From contig NC_050101.1 of NCBI RefSeq assembly GCF_902167145.1, forward strand, positions 179,238,428-179,302,427: a DNA stretch of 64,000 nt. Reading direction: 5' to 3'. The stretch comes from Zea mays (taxonomy: Eukaryota > Streptophyta > Magnoliopsida > Poales > Poaceae). Positions 1 through 10,495 of the stretch are shown here, in pieces (the stretch's first letter is position 1; every line of letters begins with the position of its first letter). The notes below the pieces were generated by a model. That model did not search any database. It saw nothing but the letters and a program-made list of their open reading frames with translations, and had not been told where the DNA came from. The position numbers and the translations under genes are program-made.

Positions 1-52
1 TCTATGTGTTGCTTTTTGTTGTGTTGGCATAAATCACCAAAAAGGGGGAGAT
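1..52 (+). mobile_element. E1: 3' end of copia internal region with polypurine tract
   Basis: This is the last part of the internal region of an Opie/Ji-like Ty1/copia element. It ends in a purine run (AAAAAGGGGGAGAT) directly before an LTR that begins TGAAAGGGAAATG. The same arrangement is seen at 45230-45247 in E3. The rest of E1 lies to the left of the window. Confidence 0.85.
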
Positions 53-806
53 TGAAAGGGAAATGTGCCCTTGGGCCATTTCTAAGTATTTTGGTGATTA
101 AGTGCACAACACAAATAGTTTAAGTGTTAAATTGTGCCAAAGACTCAAGAAGTGCAAATCAAGGTACAAGGTATGTTTCTAGACTTAGTACATTGTTTTG
201 TAGACTAATGTATTGTGTCTAAGTGCTAGAAACAGGAGAAATCACTTTGGAAAAGAGTTGGCTGTGTACAACCAACTACTGCTCGGTCTGGGTGCACCGG
301 GCTGTCCGGTGGTGCACCAGACAGTGTCCGGTGCGCCAGGACCAGTCTCGGTGAACAGTCCGCTCTCGGGACTCGACGGCGGTGTACGGCTATAAATCAC
401 CGGATTGTCCGGTGGTGCACCGGACTGTCCGGTGAGTCGTCCGCGGCGAAGTCGTCGCTCTCGAGAAGCGTTCAACGACGTACGACTATAATTCATCGAA
501 TTGTCCGGTGGTGCACCGGACTGTCCGATGAGCCAACGGTCGACTGCGCAATCCGCGCGTGACGCGTGGATGCGCCAACGGTCGGCAGGGGGCACCGGAC
601 AGTGTCCGATGCGCTAACTACCGCAAAACTACAACGATCGGATGCTCCAGAAATGGAAGGAGATCACGCACCGGACAGCTACAGGGACTGTCCGGTGGCA
701 CACCGGACTGTCCGGTGCGCCACCTGACAGAAGGCAAGAATGCCTCTAACGACTCCTAGCTGCCTTGGAGCTATAAAAAGGATCCCTAGGCGCATGAAGG
801 AGTTAC
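53..806 (+). mobile_element. E1 3' LTR, left part (interrupted by CACTA-1)
   Basis: The LTR starts with TGAAAGGGAAATG and contains the repeated CACCGGACTGTCCGGTG-type palindromes seen in the LTRs of E3 and E2. A TATA box (CTATAAAAAG) ends at 780. The LTR is interrupted at 806/807 by CACTA-1 and resumes at 8825. Without the insertion it would be about 1.3 kb, close to the E3 LTR (1258-1277 bp). It is clearly diverged from the E3 LTR and so probably comes from a different, older insertion of the same broad family. Confidence 0.88.
771..780 (+). promoter_or_regulatory. TATA box of E1 LTR
   Basis: The sequence CTATAAAAAG sits at the position where the E3 LTR carries CTATAAAAGG. CACTA-1 inserted about 26 bp downstream, close to where transcription from this LTR would be expected to start. 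Confidence 0.6.
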
Positions 807-827
807 CACTACAGGAAAACACTTAAT

Positions 828-1165
828 TCCCGTCGGTTTCAGGCCGACGGGCGTCCCATGTCGGGGATAAGGTTACCCCCGTCAGCGGCTGACGGGAATA
901 ATTAATTCTCGTCGGCTATATAGTGGCCGACGGGAATTACGGCTTATTCCCGTCGGTTCTGCTGGCCGACGGAAGTTATTAATTAATTCCCGTCGGTTCC
1001 CTAGGCCGACGGGAGTTATTAATTAATTCCCGTCGATTCCCTAGGCCGACGGGAGTTATTAATTAATTCCCGTCGGCCCCACGTGGCCGACGGGAATTAA
1101 CTGGGCCGACGGGAGTTAATAGTTAATTCCCGTCGGTTTGACCATAGCCGACGGGAATTAACTGG
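828..1165. repeat. CACTA-1 left subterminal repeats
   Basis: There are about a dozen motifs of the form TTCCCGTCGG or its complement CCGACGGGAA, many paired as short inverted repeats separated by 5-12 bases. In the En/Spm family such subterminal arrays bind the TNPA-type protein. That role is inferred here from position and arrangement. Confidence 0.85.
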
Positions 1166-1461
1166 GCCAACGAGAATTACTGTATACTGCTACAAAAACA
1201 GCACTAAATTATGTCACTATTTCTGCACACATAACATATATCAAACATAACATATAACAGCCACATTACAAACACATGTAGAGATACGACATCCACAAAC
1301 ACATGCATTTAGACATAGTGCATTTATAATTAAAACATCCACCAACGTGTACGACATAGTATTCAAACATAACATCCACCAACATCAAACAACGAGTACG
1401 ACATAGTATTGAACATAACATCCATCAACGAGTACGACATTTCAAACATAAGTTTAAGTGT

Positions 1462-3895
1462 TTAGAGATAACCACCACTTGGGTGGTTAGAGCTTTGACC
1501 GCTGCCGCCTTCACCACCAGGAGGAGGGAACGCGAAGAGCGAGTCAACAAATCCAGTCCCTGCTGCTGGATCAGACCCACTGCCACCCGCTTCAGGCGTA
1601 ACCTATGCAAGTTAGCAAATATCAACACGTTAAATGCAAATATCAAAAAGTATACAAGTGTATAAATTAATGGAGAGTTATCAAACGTACCCTATCTCCA
1701 GGTGCAGGTATATGTGTCGGAGGGGTGGTGAACTGTGGTGGTGGAACTGGTGTGTTTGCAAATTGGCTCCATTGTGGTGGCGGTGGAAAATTTGATGTCA
1801 TGCCTTGTTGCTGCATTAACTATTAAACACATATGTGTTAGTACTGAAGATGTTGTATTGAAATATAATAATTTAGAGTTCAGATTATGTGTACTCACTT
1901 GATACATCGCTTGATTATGAGCATTGCAAGCTTCCATAAATTCGCGTTGTTGTCTCATCTCTTCACGCATCCTCATAATCTCCAACTCCTGCTCGTTCGG
2001 TCGACGAGAGCATGAGCTACGGGAAGATGAACCCGTCCTCTGAGATCTCACCGACGACGAGTCAATGAATCCGTCGAAGAGTGCGTATCTATAAGTGATT
2101 CAAAAAATGTTATTACTGCATAATCAATTTAGTGTCAACCATATAATTTCATAAGTTAGAGCTTACCGTCCATGCGCTTTGCCACCACCACTTGCGTACA
2201 CCACCGAGGGATCAACCGGTTCATGGCGCCAGTCGTAGTCAGGGCCATGGCGACGAACCATCTCCTCCCCATATGCCGCCTATACATCATTCACAACCTT
2301 ACAAATGCAGGAATATATATACTTTGAACGTTTGAACTTTTGAGCCAAAACTCACCAAGCGATCTGTGGCTGTCTGGCTGCAGAGCTGGTCAGGGTTGTT
2401 CGGGTCTGGTCCTTTGTGGCCCTCCTGGTACACCTCAATGTCACTAGGCTTTTGGCCACTCGTAGCTTCCTGTATAAACAAAAAACATTCATAAGCAATC
2501 GTATTATTTGTTGATCGACATAGAAAGATCAAACTTACCATTCTTTTAGCTTTTCGTATCATGTCGTCACCGCCAAACTTGTGGTTAGGATTGGTTCCTC
2601 GACATTGTCTGTGATGCGCTGACGCTTTCTGGAAGCCTTCGGAAGCCCAATATCGACACCAAGCATAGTACGCATCAGGCACGGGCGCCATCCATGGAAC
2701 CATCACCTGCACACACACAATGTTACATATTATATCAATCACAACAATAAATATAAAGGGTAAAACAAATTGAATACTAACCTCACGATATTGATCCTCA
2801 GTCAAATATATCTTTGAGGACCCTTCCTTTTTATTCAAGGGGCCTGCTTCTTCTGGATGCTTTTGAAAATACAGGTTTGTAGCCTGAATTCTCGCATAGT
2901 ATATGGCATCCTTCACCAGCTTCTTTGCATTGTTTTGCAAGACACGTTCAGCGTGCCCCATGTAATCCTCTCCGTCAGGCAACCGATATCGAAGCTACAA
3001 CATAAAGAATACAAATACAATGGTATAAGTCATAGATTTACCATATTAAGAAACATAACAAAAATAATAAAGAATCCATACCCAAAAGTCATTACGCACA
3101 AGTCCCTGTCTGTCGGTGTGGTTTCGTTCCTTTTTAAACTTGTACTCATCCCAGGTACTGACGAGCACCTCATCCTCGGTATCACCGTTTGACACCTTCA
3201 CTATACCAGGGTAGTGAAGGCGGCAAAGAGAACCCAACGTAAGGTTAACCTGAGTGTGGTGTCCCTTGCCGTCGAAGGACAGGTCCTCCCAATTCCTGCA
3301 TTACACAAAAACATTAATAATACACATAATAGTTATATGAGATAAGTTAATATATTACACTCACCGATCTCCATGTGGCATGATTAAAGTCCTATCAGCC
3401 TCTCGCTCTATCGCGTGACGAGGCTTTACTGAGTGGCTTTTTCTTGAGCGACGTGTGCGTGTCGCTGAAGAGCCTCCCGAGCCATCATCCATCGGGTTGT
3501 CAGCCGGTTCGCCCTGTTGGCCCCACTGGTCCCACGCCTGTTGCTGCTCTCTCTGGTGGTCCCACTGGTCCCATGGCTGGTGATGCTGTGCGGCCTGGTC
3601 CCATGTCCCGTGCTCCACCTCCTCATTGTGCTCCACCTCCTCATTGTGCTGCTCAGCCTCATTGTGCTGCTCCTCCTCAATGTGCTGCTCCTCAGTGTGC
3701 TGCTCATCCTGGTACATACAACTCAAGATTTATTTGTAAATATGTAAATAAATTTATTTGTAGAAAATATGTTACCTCATCTCCATGTACCGCGCTCAAC
3801 AGCTCTCGACGTCTGCTGCTGCTCGAAGAATTGCCCTGAAAAAGGCCCAGGCCCTTGAACAACCCTTTCACTGACTTCTTTGATTTTGGCGGCAT
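1462..3895 (-). CDS. tnpA-like protein of CACTA-1 (10-exon model, 581 aa)
   Basis: This is a plant CACTA accessory protein of the Transposase_24/En-Spm type, expected to bind the subterminal repeats. The model runs on the minus strand: exons 3895-3776, 3708-3365, 3295-3082, 2994-2782, 2706-2539, 2469-2356, 2279-2167, 2088-1899, 1819-1691 and 1602-1462. All introns have GT/AG ends and all phases agree, giving 582 codons including the stop. The protein starts MPPKSKKSVKG. It then has a Gln/Glu/His-rich repeat stretch (QHNEEVEHNEE type), a central region with WDEYKFKKER and YARIQATNLYFQKHPEE, a charged coiled-coil-like segment (NEQELEIMRMREEMRQQ) and a Gly/Pro-rich tail. It lies downstream of tnp2 on the same strand. 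Exon borders are inferred by eye; the C-terminal exon is the least certain. Confidence 0.75.
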
Positions 3896-3989
3896 CCTGC
3901 ATAAAAAATAATAAATTATTCATTAGTGCATCAAAAATGACATAATACTTAAAATATAAACAAATGAAATAACAAAACAACTTTACTTG

Positions 3990-6900
3990 TTAAATATCAT
4001 CAAAATCAGGATCTATTTGTTCTCTTCTATGCAGAGGTCGCCATGTAACTTTTCTCCTAACAGGTTGTCTTCTCCGCCTCTCCGGAAAAGTTAAGTCGTT
4101 AACGTCTGCGACTAGTGAATCTAATGCCGGTGCAGGATCAATATGAAAACTAGTTGGCAACTCTTCTTCTTGAAACACCTCATCAACCTGCTCAAGGTGA
4201 CCAATTTGATATTCGTCCTCACCAGGAGTGTATAGGCGTTCGCGGGGATTTACATTGTACACAACCCTCCATTTAGACAACTTTTTGCATGGATATGTCG
4301 AGAAATAAACTTGGTCTGCTTGATGGGCAAGGATATACGTGTCGTGTCCTTGAAGCAATTTCTCAGGTTGGATCTGTGTCATCCCAAATTCGGTCCTATA
4401 ATACTTCGGGTCATACCATTTACACTCAAAGAAAACTAGCGCTAAAGGCTTATTTCCAGCAAATGTAATCTCGATTATATTTTTGATTTTCCCGTAATAG
4501 CAGGCTTCGTGTCCTTCCATGTCGGTTGCCCTAGTAACGACTCCACTATTTTGAGTGGCGGCCATAGGATGACTTGATTCGAAAATGCTTGAACGAAAGC
4601 GATATCCATTGACGTCGTAACGTCCATAGCTTTTGGCAGTTACGCTTCCAATAGATAACTGACGTAAGTCATCATTCAAATTCATTTCCTCCCCAAACTG
4701 TCAATCATGCCACAATGCATTAGCAAATTCTGTAATATTAGTTAAATGAAATTAGCTCTCGGAGCCACATAATTAAGACTTACACGGTCCCGAAGCCACA
4801 TAATGAAATTAGGTCGCCCATGCATACCATCGCGTCGCAATTTGTCTATGTCTCTCGCTGTTGGCCTACCGAGACACCTCATGTTTTGTTCATCAAACTC
4901 GCTGTCAAATATTATTGTATGACATGAGATATTTGATAACATAAACTAATTCACATATGAACAGTTTAAGAAAACAAGTCTTACACAAAGTATTTCTCCA
5001 CCTCAAGCATATTTGTGAACATGTACAGTAAAGCAGACTTCCGTTCTTCCATACTGAGGTGATATGCCTTGGGTGGACCAACGGCTTTGCCGTTTGTCTG
5101 AAAAATCGAAAGATCACTACACGGAGGCATCTCTCGTTCATCATCATGGTACCTTTTCTTTCGAGCAAATACATTATGTTCTTCTGCAAAGTAACAACTT
5201 GTGAAGTGTGCTACCTCCTTTAGTTTAAATTGTTCCGCAATACATCCTTCAACTCTTGCCTTATTGCCCACCATTGCTCTAAGCTTCTTTAATGCTCTTT
5301 CTATATGAAACATCCACCTATACTGAACAGGACCACCGACCTTAGCCTCATATGGAAGATGTATAAAGAGATGCTGCATAGGATTGAAGAAACCCGGTGG
5401 AAATATTTTTTCCAATTTGCACAAAAGCACCGGTGCCTCTTTCTCCAGCTGTTCCATCACATCTCTTCTGATTTCTTTAGCACACAACTGTCTGTAGAAA
5501 TAGCTAACTTCAGCTAACGTTTTCCACACAGCTTCGGAAATGTACCCACGAAACATTACAGGCATGAGCCTCTCCATAATTATGTGGAAGTCATGGCTCT
5601 TCAGTCCATTCATCTTCATTGTCTTCAAGTTCACAGATCTTCTAAAACCAGCGGCATAACCATCGGGGAATTTAATATCCTTCATCCACTTCATCACTTC
5701 TTTCCGTTGCTTAGATTTCAGACAATAGTCAGCTTTTGGTTTGCCTCCGTTTTCTCTAAGCACTAGGGTTGGACGATCACATATCACTGCTAAGTCCATG
5801 CGTGCCTTGTCATTGTCTTTCGTTTTATCAGGGAAATCCATGCATGTATTTATGAGGGCTTGGCAAAAGTTACTCTCTTGATGCATGACGTCGATGTTGT
5901 GCATCAAAATCAATGACTTCGCATAAGGAAGCTCCCACAAGCCACATATGTGAGTCCAGTTATGCTCCTCACCAAAACCTTGATACCTTTTCCCACTCTC
6001 GTCTAGGACAAGTTTCATATGCTCTTCTGTAATTTCTATCCCACTACGTCGCTTGGGCGGTCCCTTCGTGACGATGGTGCCCTTCCTAAATTCCTTTCTC
6101 TGCCTTCTGAAGGGGTGATTGAAGGGCAGAAAACATCTATGGCAATCAAAGTAACATATCTTGCCACCAGCACTAAGACGAAAACAATCTGTATCTTTAG
6201 CACAATAAGGACACGTCAATCTACCATGCATGCTCCATCCAGAGAAAATACCATACGCCATAAAATCATGAACCGAGAACAGATATGCAACACGAAGATT
6301 GAATTTCTGCTTCTTGAAGCAATCATAGGCTTCCACACCTTGCCATAGCTTCTTCAACTCTTCAATCAATGGTTGAAGCATCACATTGAGGCGTACGCCA
6401 GGATGCTCAGGACCAGGTATAACAAGACATAGGAACATAAACTCATATTTCATGCAAAGAGCAGGTGGAAGGTTGTACGGTATGGCAATGACAGGCCAAC
6501 ATGAATACGACGCAGCGGTCATATTGAACGGCGTGAAACCATCAGTTGCCAAGCCGATACGAACGTTTCTTGCATCGCTGGCAAAATCTGGATCAAATTT
6601 GTCAAGAGCCTTCCATGCATCACCATCTGACGGGTGCACCATTAACCCATCTTGTCTGTCCGTACAATCTTTATGCCACCTCATGTGCATAGCGGTCTTC
6701 CTCGAGAGAAACAAACGTTTCACTCTAGGAGTGAGAGGCATGTACCGAAGCTGTTTATGTGCAACCTTTGTCACCACCTTCTCCCCATCTTCATTTACAA
6801 GCTCCACGTACCTCGACTTCCCACATTTTAAGCATTTCTGTTCTCTGCCATGTTCCTTCCAAAAAAGCATACAATTGTCTTGGCAAACATCAATCTTCTC

Positions 6901-7548
6901 ATACTTCATACCAAGACCTTCAAGCAATTTCTTGGACTGGTACATGTCTTTCGGCATCTTGTGACCCGTAGGAAGAACCTCGCTAATCAAATCCACAAGC
7001 TCCTTATAACAATTAATTGAGAATGCAAACTTGGACTTGATTGACATCAGCCGGGTCACAAATTCCAGTACGGTCACGTCAGTGTGCCCGTGAAGAGGCT
7101 CTTCTGACGCTTTGAGTAGGTCGAAGAACTTCTGAACCTCCGGTGTAGGTGAATCATGATGATCTGGTGCCAGTTCAGGCTGCAGATCCTCAAGCATCTG
7201 GTCCATCCTATCAACATCATCTTCACCGTCATCAACTTCTACTTCTGCTGCTCGTTCAACATCTTCACCATGGAGATACCAGACCTTATAGCCTGGCACG
7301 AAACCATGCGAACACAGGTGTAGTGTGACCTGCCTCTTGGTGTGGCTCGTCATATTTCTACATTTATTGCATGGACACCTAATATTATCTATTTGTGACA
7401 AAGCAGCTGCATGGTCCAGAAACATCTGCGTCTTGGCAAACCATTCACTTGTGTGACACCCACCCTTCTTGAAACCTTCATACATCCAATCATGTCTATC
7501 ACCCATTATTGCGGCTGTGTGTACGAGTAAAGAGTGCGTGTGAGACAT
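3990..7548 (-). CDS. tnp2-like transposase of CACTA-1 (3-exon model, 1129 aa)
   Basis: This is the catalytic transposase of the CACTA element, acting in the nucleus on the element ends. The model has exons 7548-4985, 4901-4784 and 4697-3990, with GT/AG introns and consistent phases. The N-terminal region carries the transposase-associated Cys motif (CPCNKCRN). The central tnp2 (Transposase_21) region includes CLKCGKSRYVE, HPSDGDAWKALD and ATDGFTPFNM. It is followed by the DUF4218-like segment (KSHDFHIIMERLMPVMFRGY, FPPGFFNPMQHL). The last exon encodes a DUF4216-like domain (FFECKWYDPKYYRTEFGMTQ). I saw no stop or frameshift in these exons, and the length fits the family. The start is the upstream ATG at 7548, though MGDRHDWMYEGFKKGG a few codons in is an equally good start. 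Confidence 0.85.
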
Positions 7549-7592
7549 TCATGTTTCTACACGTCACACATACATCTATAGGTAAGTAGTAA

Positions 7593-7594
<2 letters not shown>

Positions 7595-7636
<42 letters not shown>
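7595..7636. repeat. (AT)n microsatellite
   Basis: About 21 AT units lie just upstream of the CACTA-1 tnp2 start, in its presumed promoter or leader region. Confidence 0.9.
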
Positions 7637-7641
<5 letters not shown>

Positions 7642-7784
7642 ACATCACCTTCAACACAATAACATGATATTCATTAATTAACAATAATGCAACATCCAAA
7701 TTTAGATAAACAATATTTGCAACATTTTCAGAACATCAAATTTGCAACAAATACCAATATTAAATAAATTGTAATCGCATTACA

Positions 7785-8033
7785 GTTAACTCCCGTCGGC
7801 CATAAAAACCGACGAAAATAAACAATATTTGCAACATTAAATCCATTAAATTAAATAAAATTTTTAGAACATCAAATTTATTAACAATAGCATCAAATTT
7901 ATCAATATCGAAACCTTCATACATCCTAATATTATAAGTTAAATCTAATAAATAAACAATTAACAATTTTAAATTAATTCTAATCACATGAAACTTAACT
8001 CCCGTCGGCCATAAAAAACCGACGAAAATAAAC
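7785..8033. repeat. Direct duplication with CCCGTCGG palindromes in CACTA-1 leader
   Basis: A segment of about 40 bp containing CTCCCGTCGGCCATAAAA and CCGACGAAAATAAAC occurs at about 7785-7825 and again at about 7993-8033. It is the same palindromic core as in the subterminal arrays, but placed internally. Confidence 0.7.
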
Positions 8034-8084
8034 ATCTACACACATATTTAGCTATTATAATCACACTCGTATTCACAATTTAGG

Positions 8085-8582
8085 ATGTATACCTCAACGA
8101 CAAGGGGGCAATGGCGCTCGGGGAAGCGGTCGGGACCGGCGGCGGCACTCGTGGAGGCTCTCGAAGGCGACGGCGGACTTGGGGCTGCGGCGGTGCTTGG
8201 AGAGCCGGTCGGAGCGATGGGCGGCGGTGGAGGAGGCCGACGGGGGAGGCTATTGCGGCGGCGGCGGAGGAGGCCGGGGCGGCGTGGTGGTCGGCCGGCC
8301 GTTAGGGGCGGCGCCGGGCCGGTACGGGAGTCGCGGCGGCGGCGGTGGATGGGGCAGGGGCGGCGGCGGACGGGGCTGGGGCGGGGGCTGCTGGGGCCGC
8401 GCGGGGTCGGGGCGACGGCGGTGGGAGGCGCGGTGGGGAGGCGCGGCAGCGGGTCTTGGGCGCGGCGGCGGCGGAGCTCTAGGCGATGGCGGCGGCGGGT
8501 CTTGGGCGCGGCGGCGGAGCTCTTGGGCTTGGGGAAGACAGGCAGACAGAATGCGTCCGCGCGGGCGAACCCGCGCTCATAA
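8085..8582. other. GC-rich leader block of CACTA-1
   Basis: This block is very rich in CGG/GGC triplets, so reading frames stay open in several phases without resembling a protein family. It lies between the right subterminal repeats and the tnp2 start. The likeliest roles are the promoter or untranslated first exon of the minus-strand transposase genes. No protein-coding call is supported. Confidence 0.5.
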
Positions 8583-8584
8583 AC

Positions 8585-8815
8585 GGTTAATCCCCGTCGG
8601 TTTTCTCCCTGGCCGACAGGAGTTAAGTAATCCCCGTCGGCCTACGCTCTAGCCGACGGGAGTTAAGTAATCCCCGTCGGCGTACTTTCTGGCCGACGGG
8701 AGGTAAGTTAACTCCCGTCGGCTGCGTTTTAGCCGACGGGAATTACATTATCCTCGTCGGTTTTCTCCCTGGCCGACGGGAATTACCCTGGCCGACGGGA
8801 ATCAATAGGATTCCT
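8585..8815. repeat. CACTA-1 right subterminal repeats
   Basis: About ten copies of CCCGTCGG / CCGACGGG, again as paired short palindromes, mirror the array at the left end and stop close to the terminal TTCCTGTAGTG. Confidence 0.85.
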
Positions 8816-8824
8816 GTAGTGTAC

Positions 8825-9377
8825 CCAACCATACTTTGAGCATTCTTAATCATTCACACTCCGTCTTCGTGCACTCGATTGACTTTATTAGTGATTTGAG
8901 CTCCGTTCTAGTGGTGAACTTTGTGTTATTCATTTGAGCTCAAGCCTTGGCTGTGTGTGTGCGTATTGCTGTGGATTTATGTGTGTTGCTTTCCTCCCTT
9001 ACTCTAGTGCTTTCACTTTGATCCTTATTGTAAGGGCGAGAGACTCCAAGTTGTGGAGATTCCTCGCAAACGGGAAAGAGTAAAGAAAGAAGAACATCAT
9101 GGTATTCAAGTTGATCATTGGATCACTTGAGAGGAGTTGAGTGCAACTCTCGTCCATTAGGACACCACAACGTGGAGTAGGCAAGTATTATACTTGGCCG
9201 AACCACGGGATAAATCATCGTGTCTCTTGTGCTTGTTCTCACTGTGACTATTGTAATTCACAAGAGCTCGGTCCTTAGCCACTTGATTTCATTGTGCTAA
9301 CATTTAATCAAGTTTTGTGGCTTTAAGTTTTAAGTTTTTACAGGATCACCTATTCACCCCCCCTCTAGGTGCTCTCA
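8825..9377 (+). mobile_element. E1 3' LTR, right part
   Basis: This continues the interrupted LTR and closely matches the R/U5 part of the E3 LTR (for example GGGCGAGAGACTCCAAGTTG and the terminal CTCTAGGTGCTCTCA). It ends at 9377. The sequence immediately beyond is the integrase of the minus-strand E4, so E1 inserted into E4. Confidence 0.88.
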
Positions 9378-10408
9378 GCCTTCGGCCAATAAAATCCTTG
9401 ACGAAAAACTTTTCCCAGCAAGAGCCTAGATCCGATGTGAGATCCACACAAACCTGCGTGTATTTCCTTCATCAATTCTATACCTTCAGCTCTGGATAAA
9501 CATTTGAGCAATGGAGAGCAGACTCCATGTTTGTATAACTCCCCCTCTATTATTACATATGGTCGGGCCCTTGCCTCTATTCTCTTATTATAAGCTTCGT
9601 CATCTGAAAGGTAATTGCCCTGGAGAAAAGATATAATCTCAGTTCTCCAATCTTCACTATGAACAGGAGATATATTGAGCACTGCTCTTTCAAGAAGTTC
9701 CACCAAAGGTGCTCTTATTGTCTCAAAGAATACTTTCGAAGGTAAAGGCAACCCCTGTGCCGCTGACTTGGCTAGCAGATCAGCGTGCTCATTTTCTCCT
9801 CGTGGAATATTCTTGACAGAAAACCCTTCGAAAGAAGCTTCAAGCCTTCGAACTGTGTCCAAGTATTTCTCAAGCTTCGGGTCTCTTGCTTTACAACTCT
9901 TGTCCACATGACCAGAAATGACTTGGAAATCGGTTTTGAGTACCGCCCTTCTTATCCCCATTGCCTTTAACTTCCGAAGCCCCAAAAGCAAAGCTTCGTA
10001 TTCAGCAATATTATTTGTGCAGCTGAAATCAAGTTTCACTGCATAGCATGTTCTGACTTTGGAAGGTGCAACTAAAACAACAGCTGCACCTGCCCCAAAG
10101 GTTCCCCAGGAACCGTCACAGAACACTGTCCAAGCTTCGGCATCTTTACTTGCTTCTTCTTCCTGAACCCCTGACGTCCAGTCAGCGATGAAGTATGCTA
10201 ATGCCTGGGACTGGATCAAAGATCTATGCACATAATCAATGCTAAATTCGTTGAGTTCCGCAACGCACTTTCCAATCCTTCCAGTAGCTTCTTTGTTCCT
10301 CATAATATCCTTCAAAGGTTGTGATGAAGGAACAATTATATGGAATGCTTGAAAGTAATGTCGAAGCTTCCCGGAGGCCATTAAGACAGCATATAACACC
10401 TTCTCCAA
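9378..10408 (-). pseudogene. E4 pol fragment: RNase H and start of integrase (Tat-lineage gypsy)
   Basis: This is the downstream part of the E4 polyprotein. It contains an RNase H domain (FCDGSWGTFGAGAAVVL, NNIAEYEALLLGL, GENEHADLLAKSAA) and then the beginning of an integrase zinc finger (HAGLCGSHIGSRLLLGK, GFYWPKA). RNase H of this form is typical of the Tat lineage of Ty3/gypsy. The integrase stops abruptly where the E1 LTR begins. The frame is shared with the upstream segment at 10625-12436, from which it is separated by two stop codons. Confidence 0.85.
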
Positions 10409-10495
10409 TTCTGTATAATTTTTCTTTGATAAACTGAGGACTTCGAAGACAAAGTATGTTGGGGCTTGCTTCTTAGTTTGTCCTTCAAGTTTCTC

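Larger units (their letters stand above)
807..8821 (-). mobile_element. CACTA-1: complete En/Spm-type CACTA transposon (8015 bp)
   Basis: The element begins CACTACAGGAA and ends TTCCTGTAGTG, matching inverted termini that start with the diagnostic CACTA. It is flanked by the 3-bp target duplication TAC (804-806 and 8822-8824). Both ends carry many subterminal copies of a short palindromic motif (CCCGTCGG / CCGACGGG). The interior encodes, on the minus strand, a tnp2-like transposase followed by a tnpA-like gene. Both can be assembled into open, phase-consistent exon models. Intact termini, TSD and both genes make it a candidate autonomous element. Confidence 0.95.

Noticed and set aside
8085..8652. 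Overlapping Gly/Arg-rich open frames of 64-165 codons
   Set aside because: They arise from GC-rich repeats in CACTA-1, are open in several frames at once, and have no domain or codon signal.
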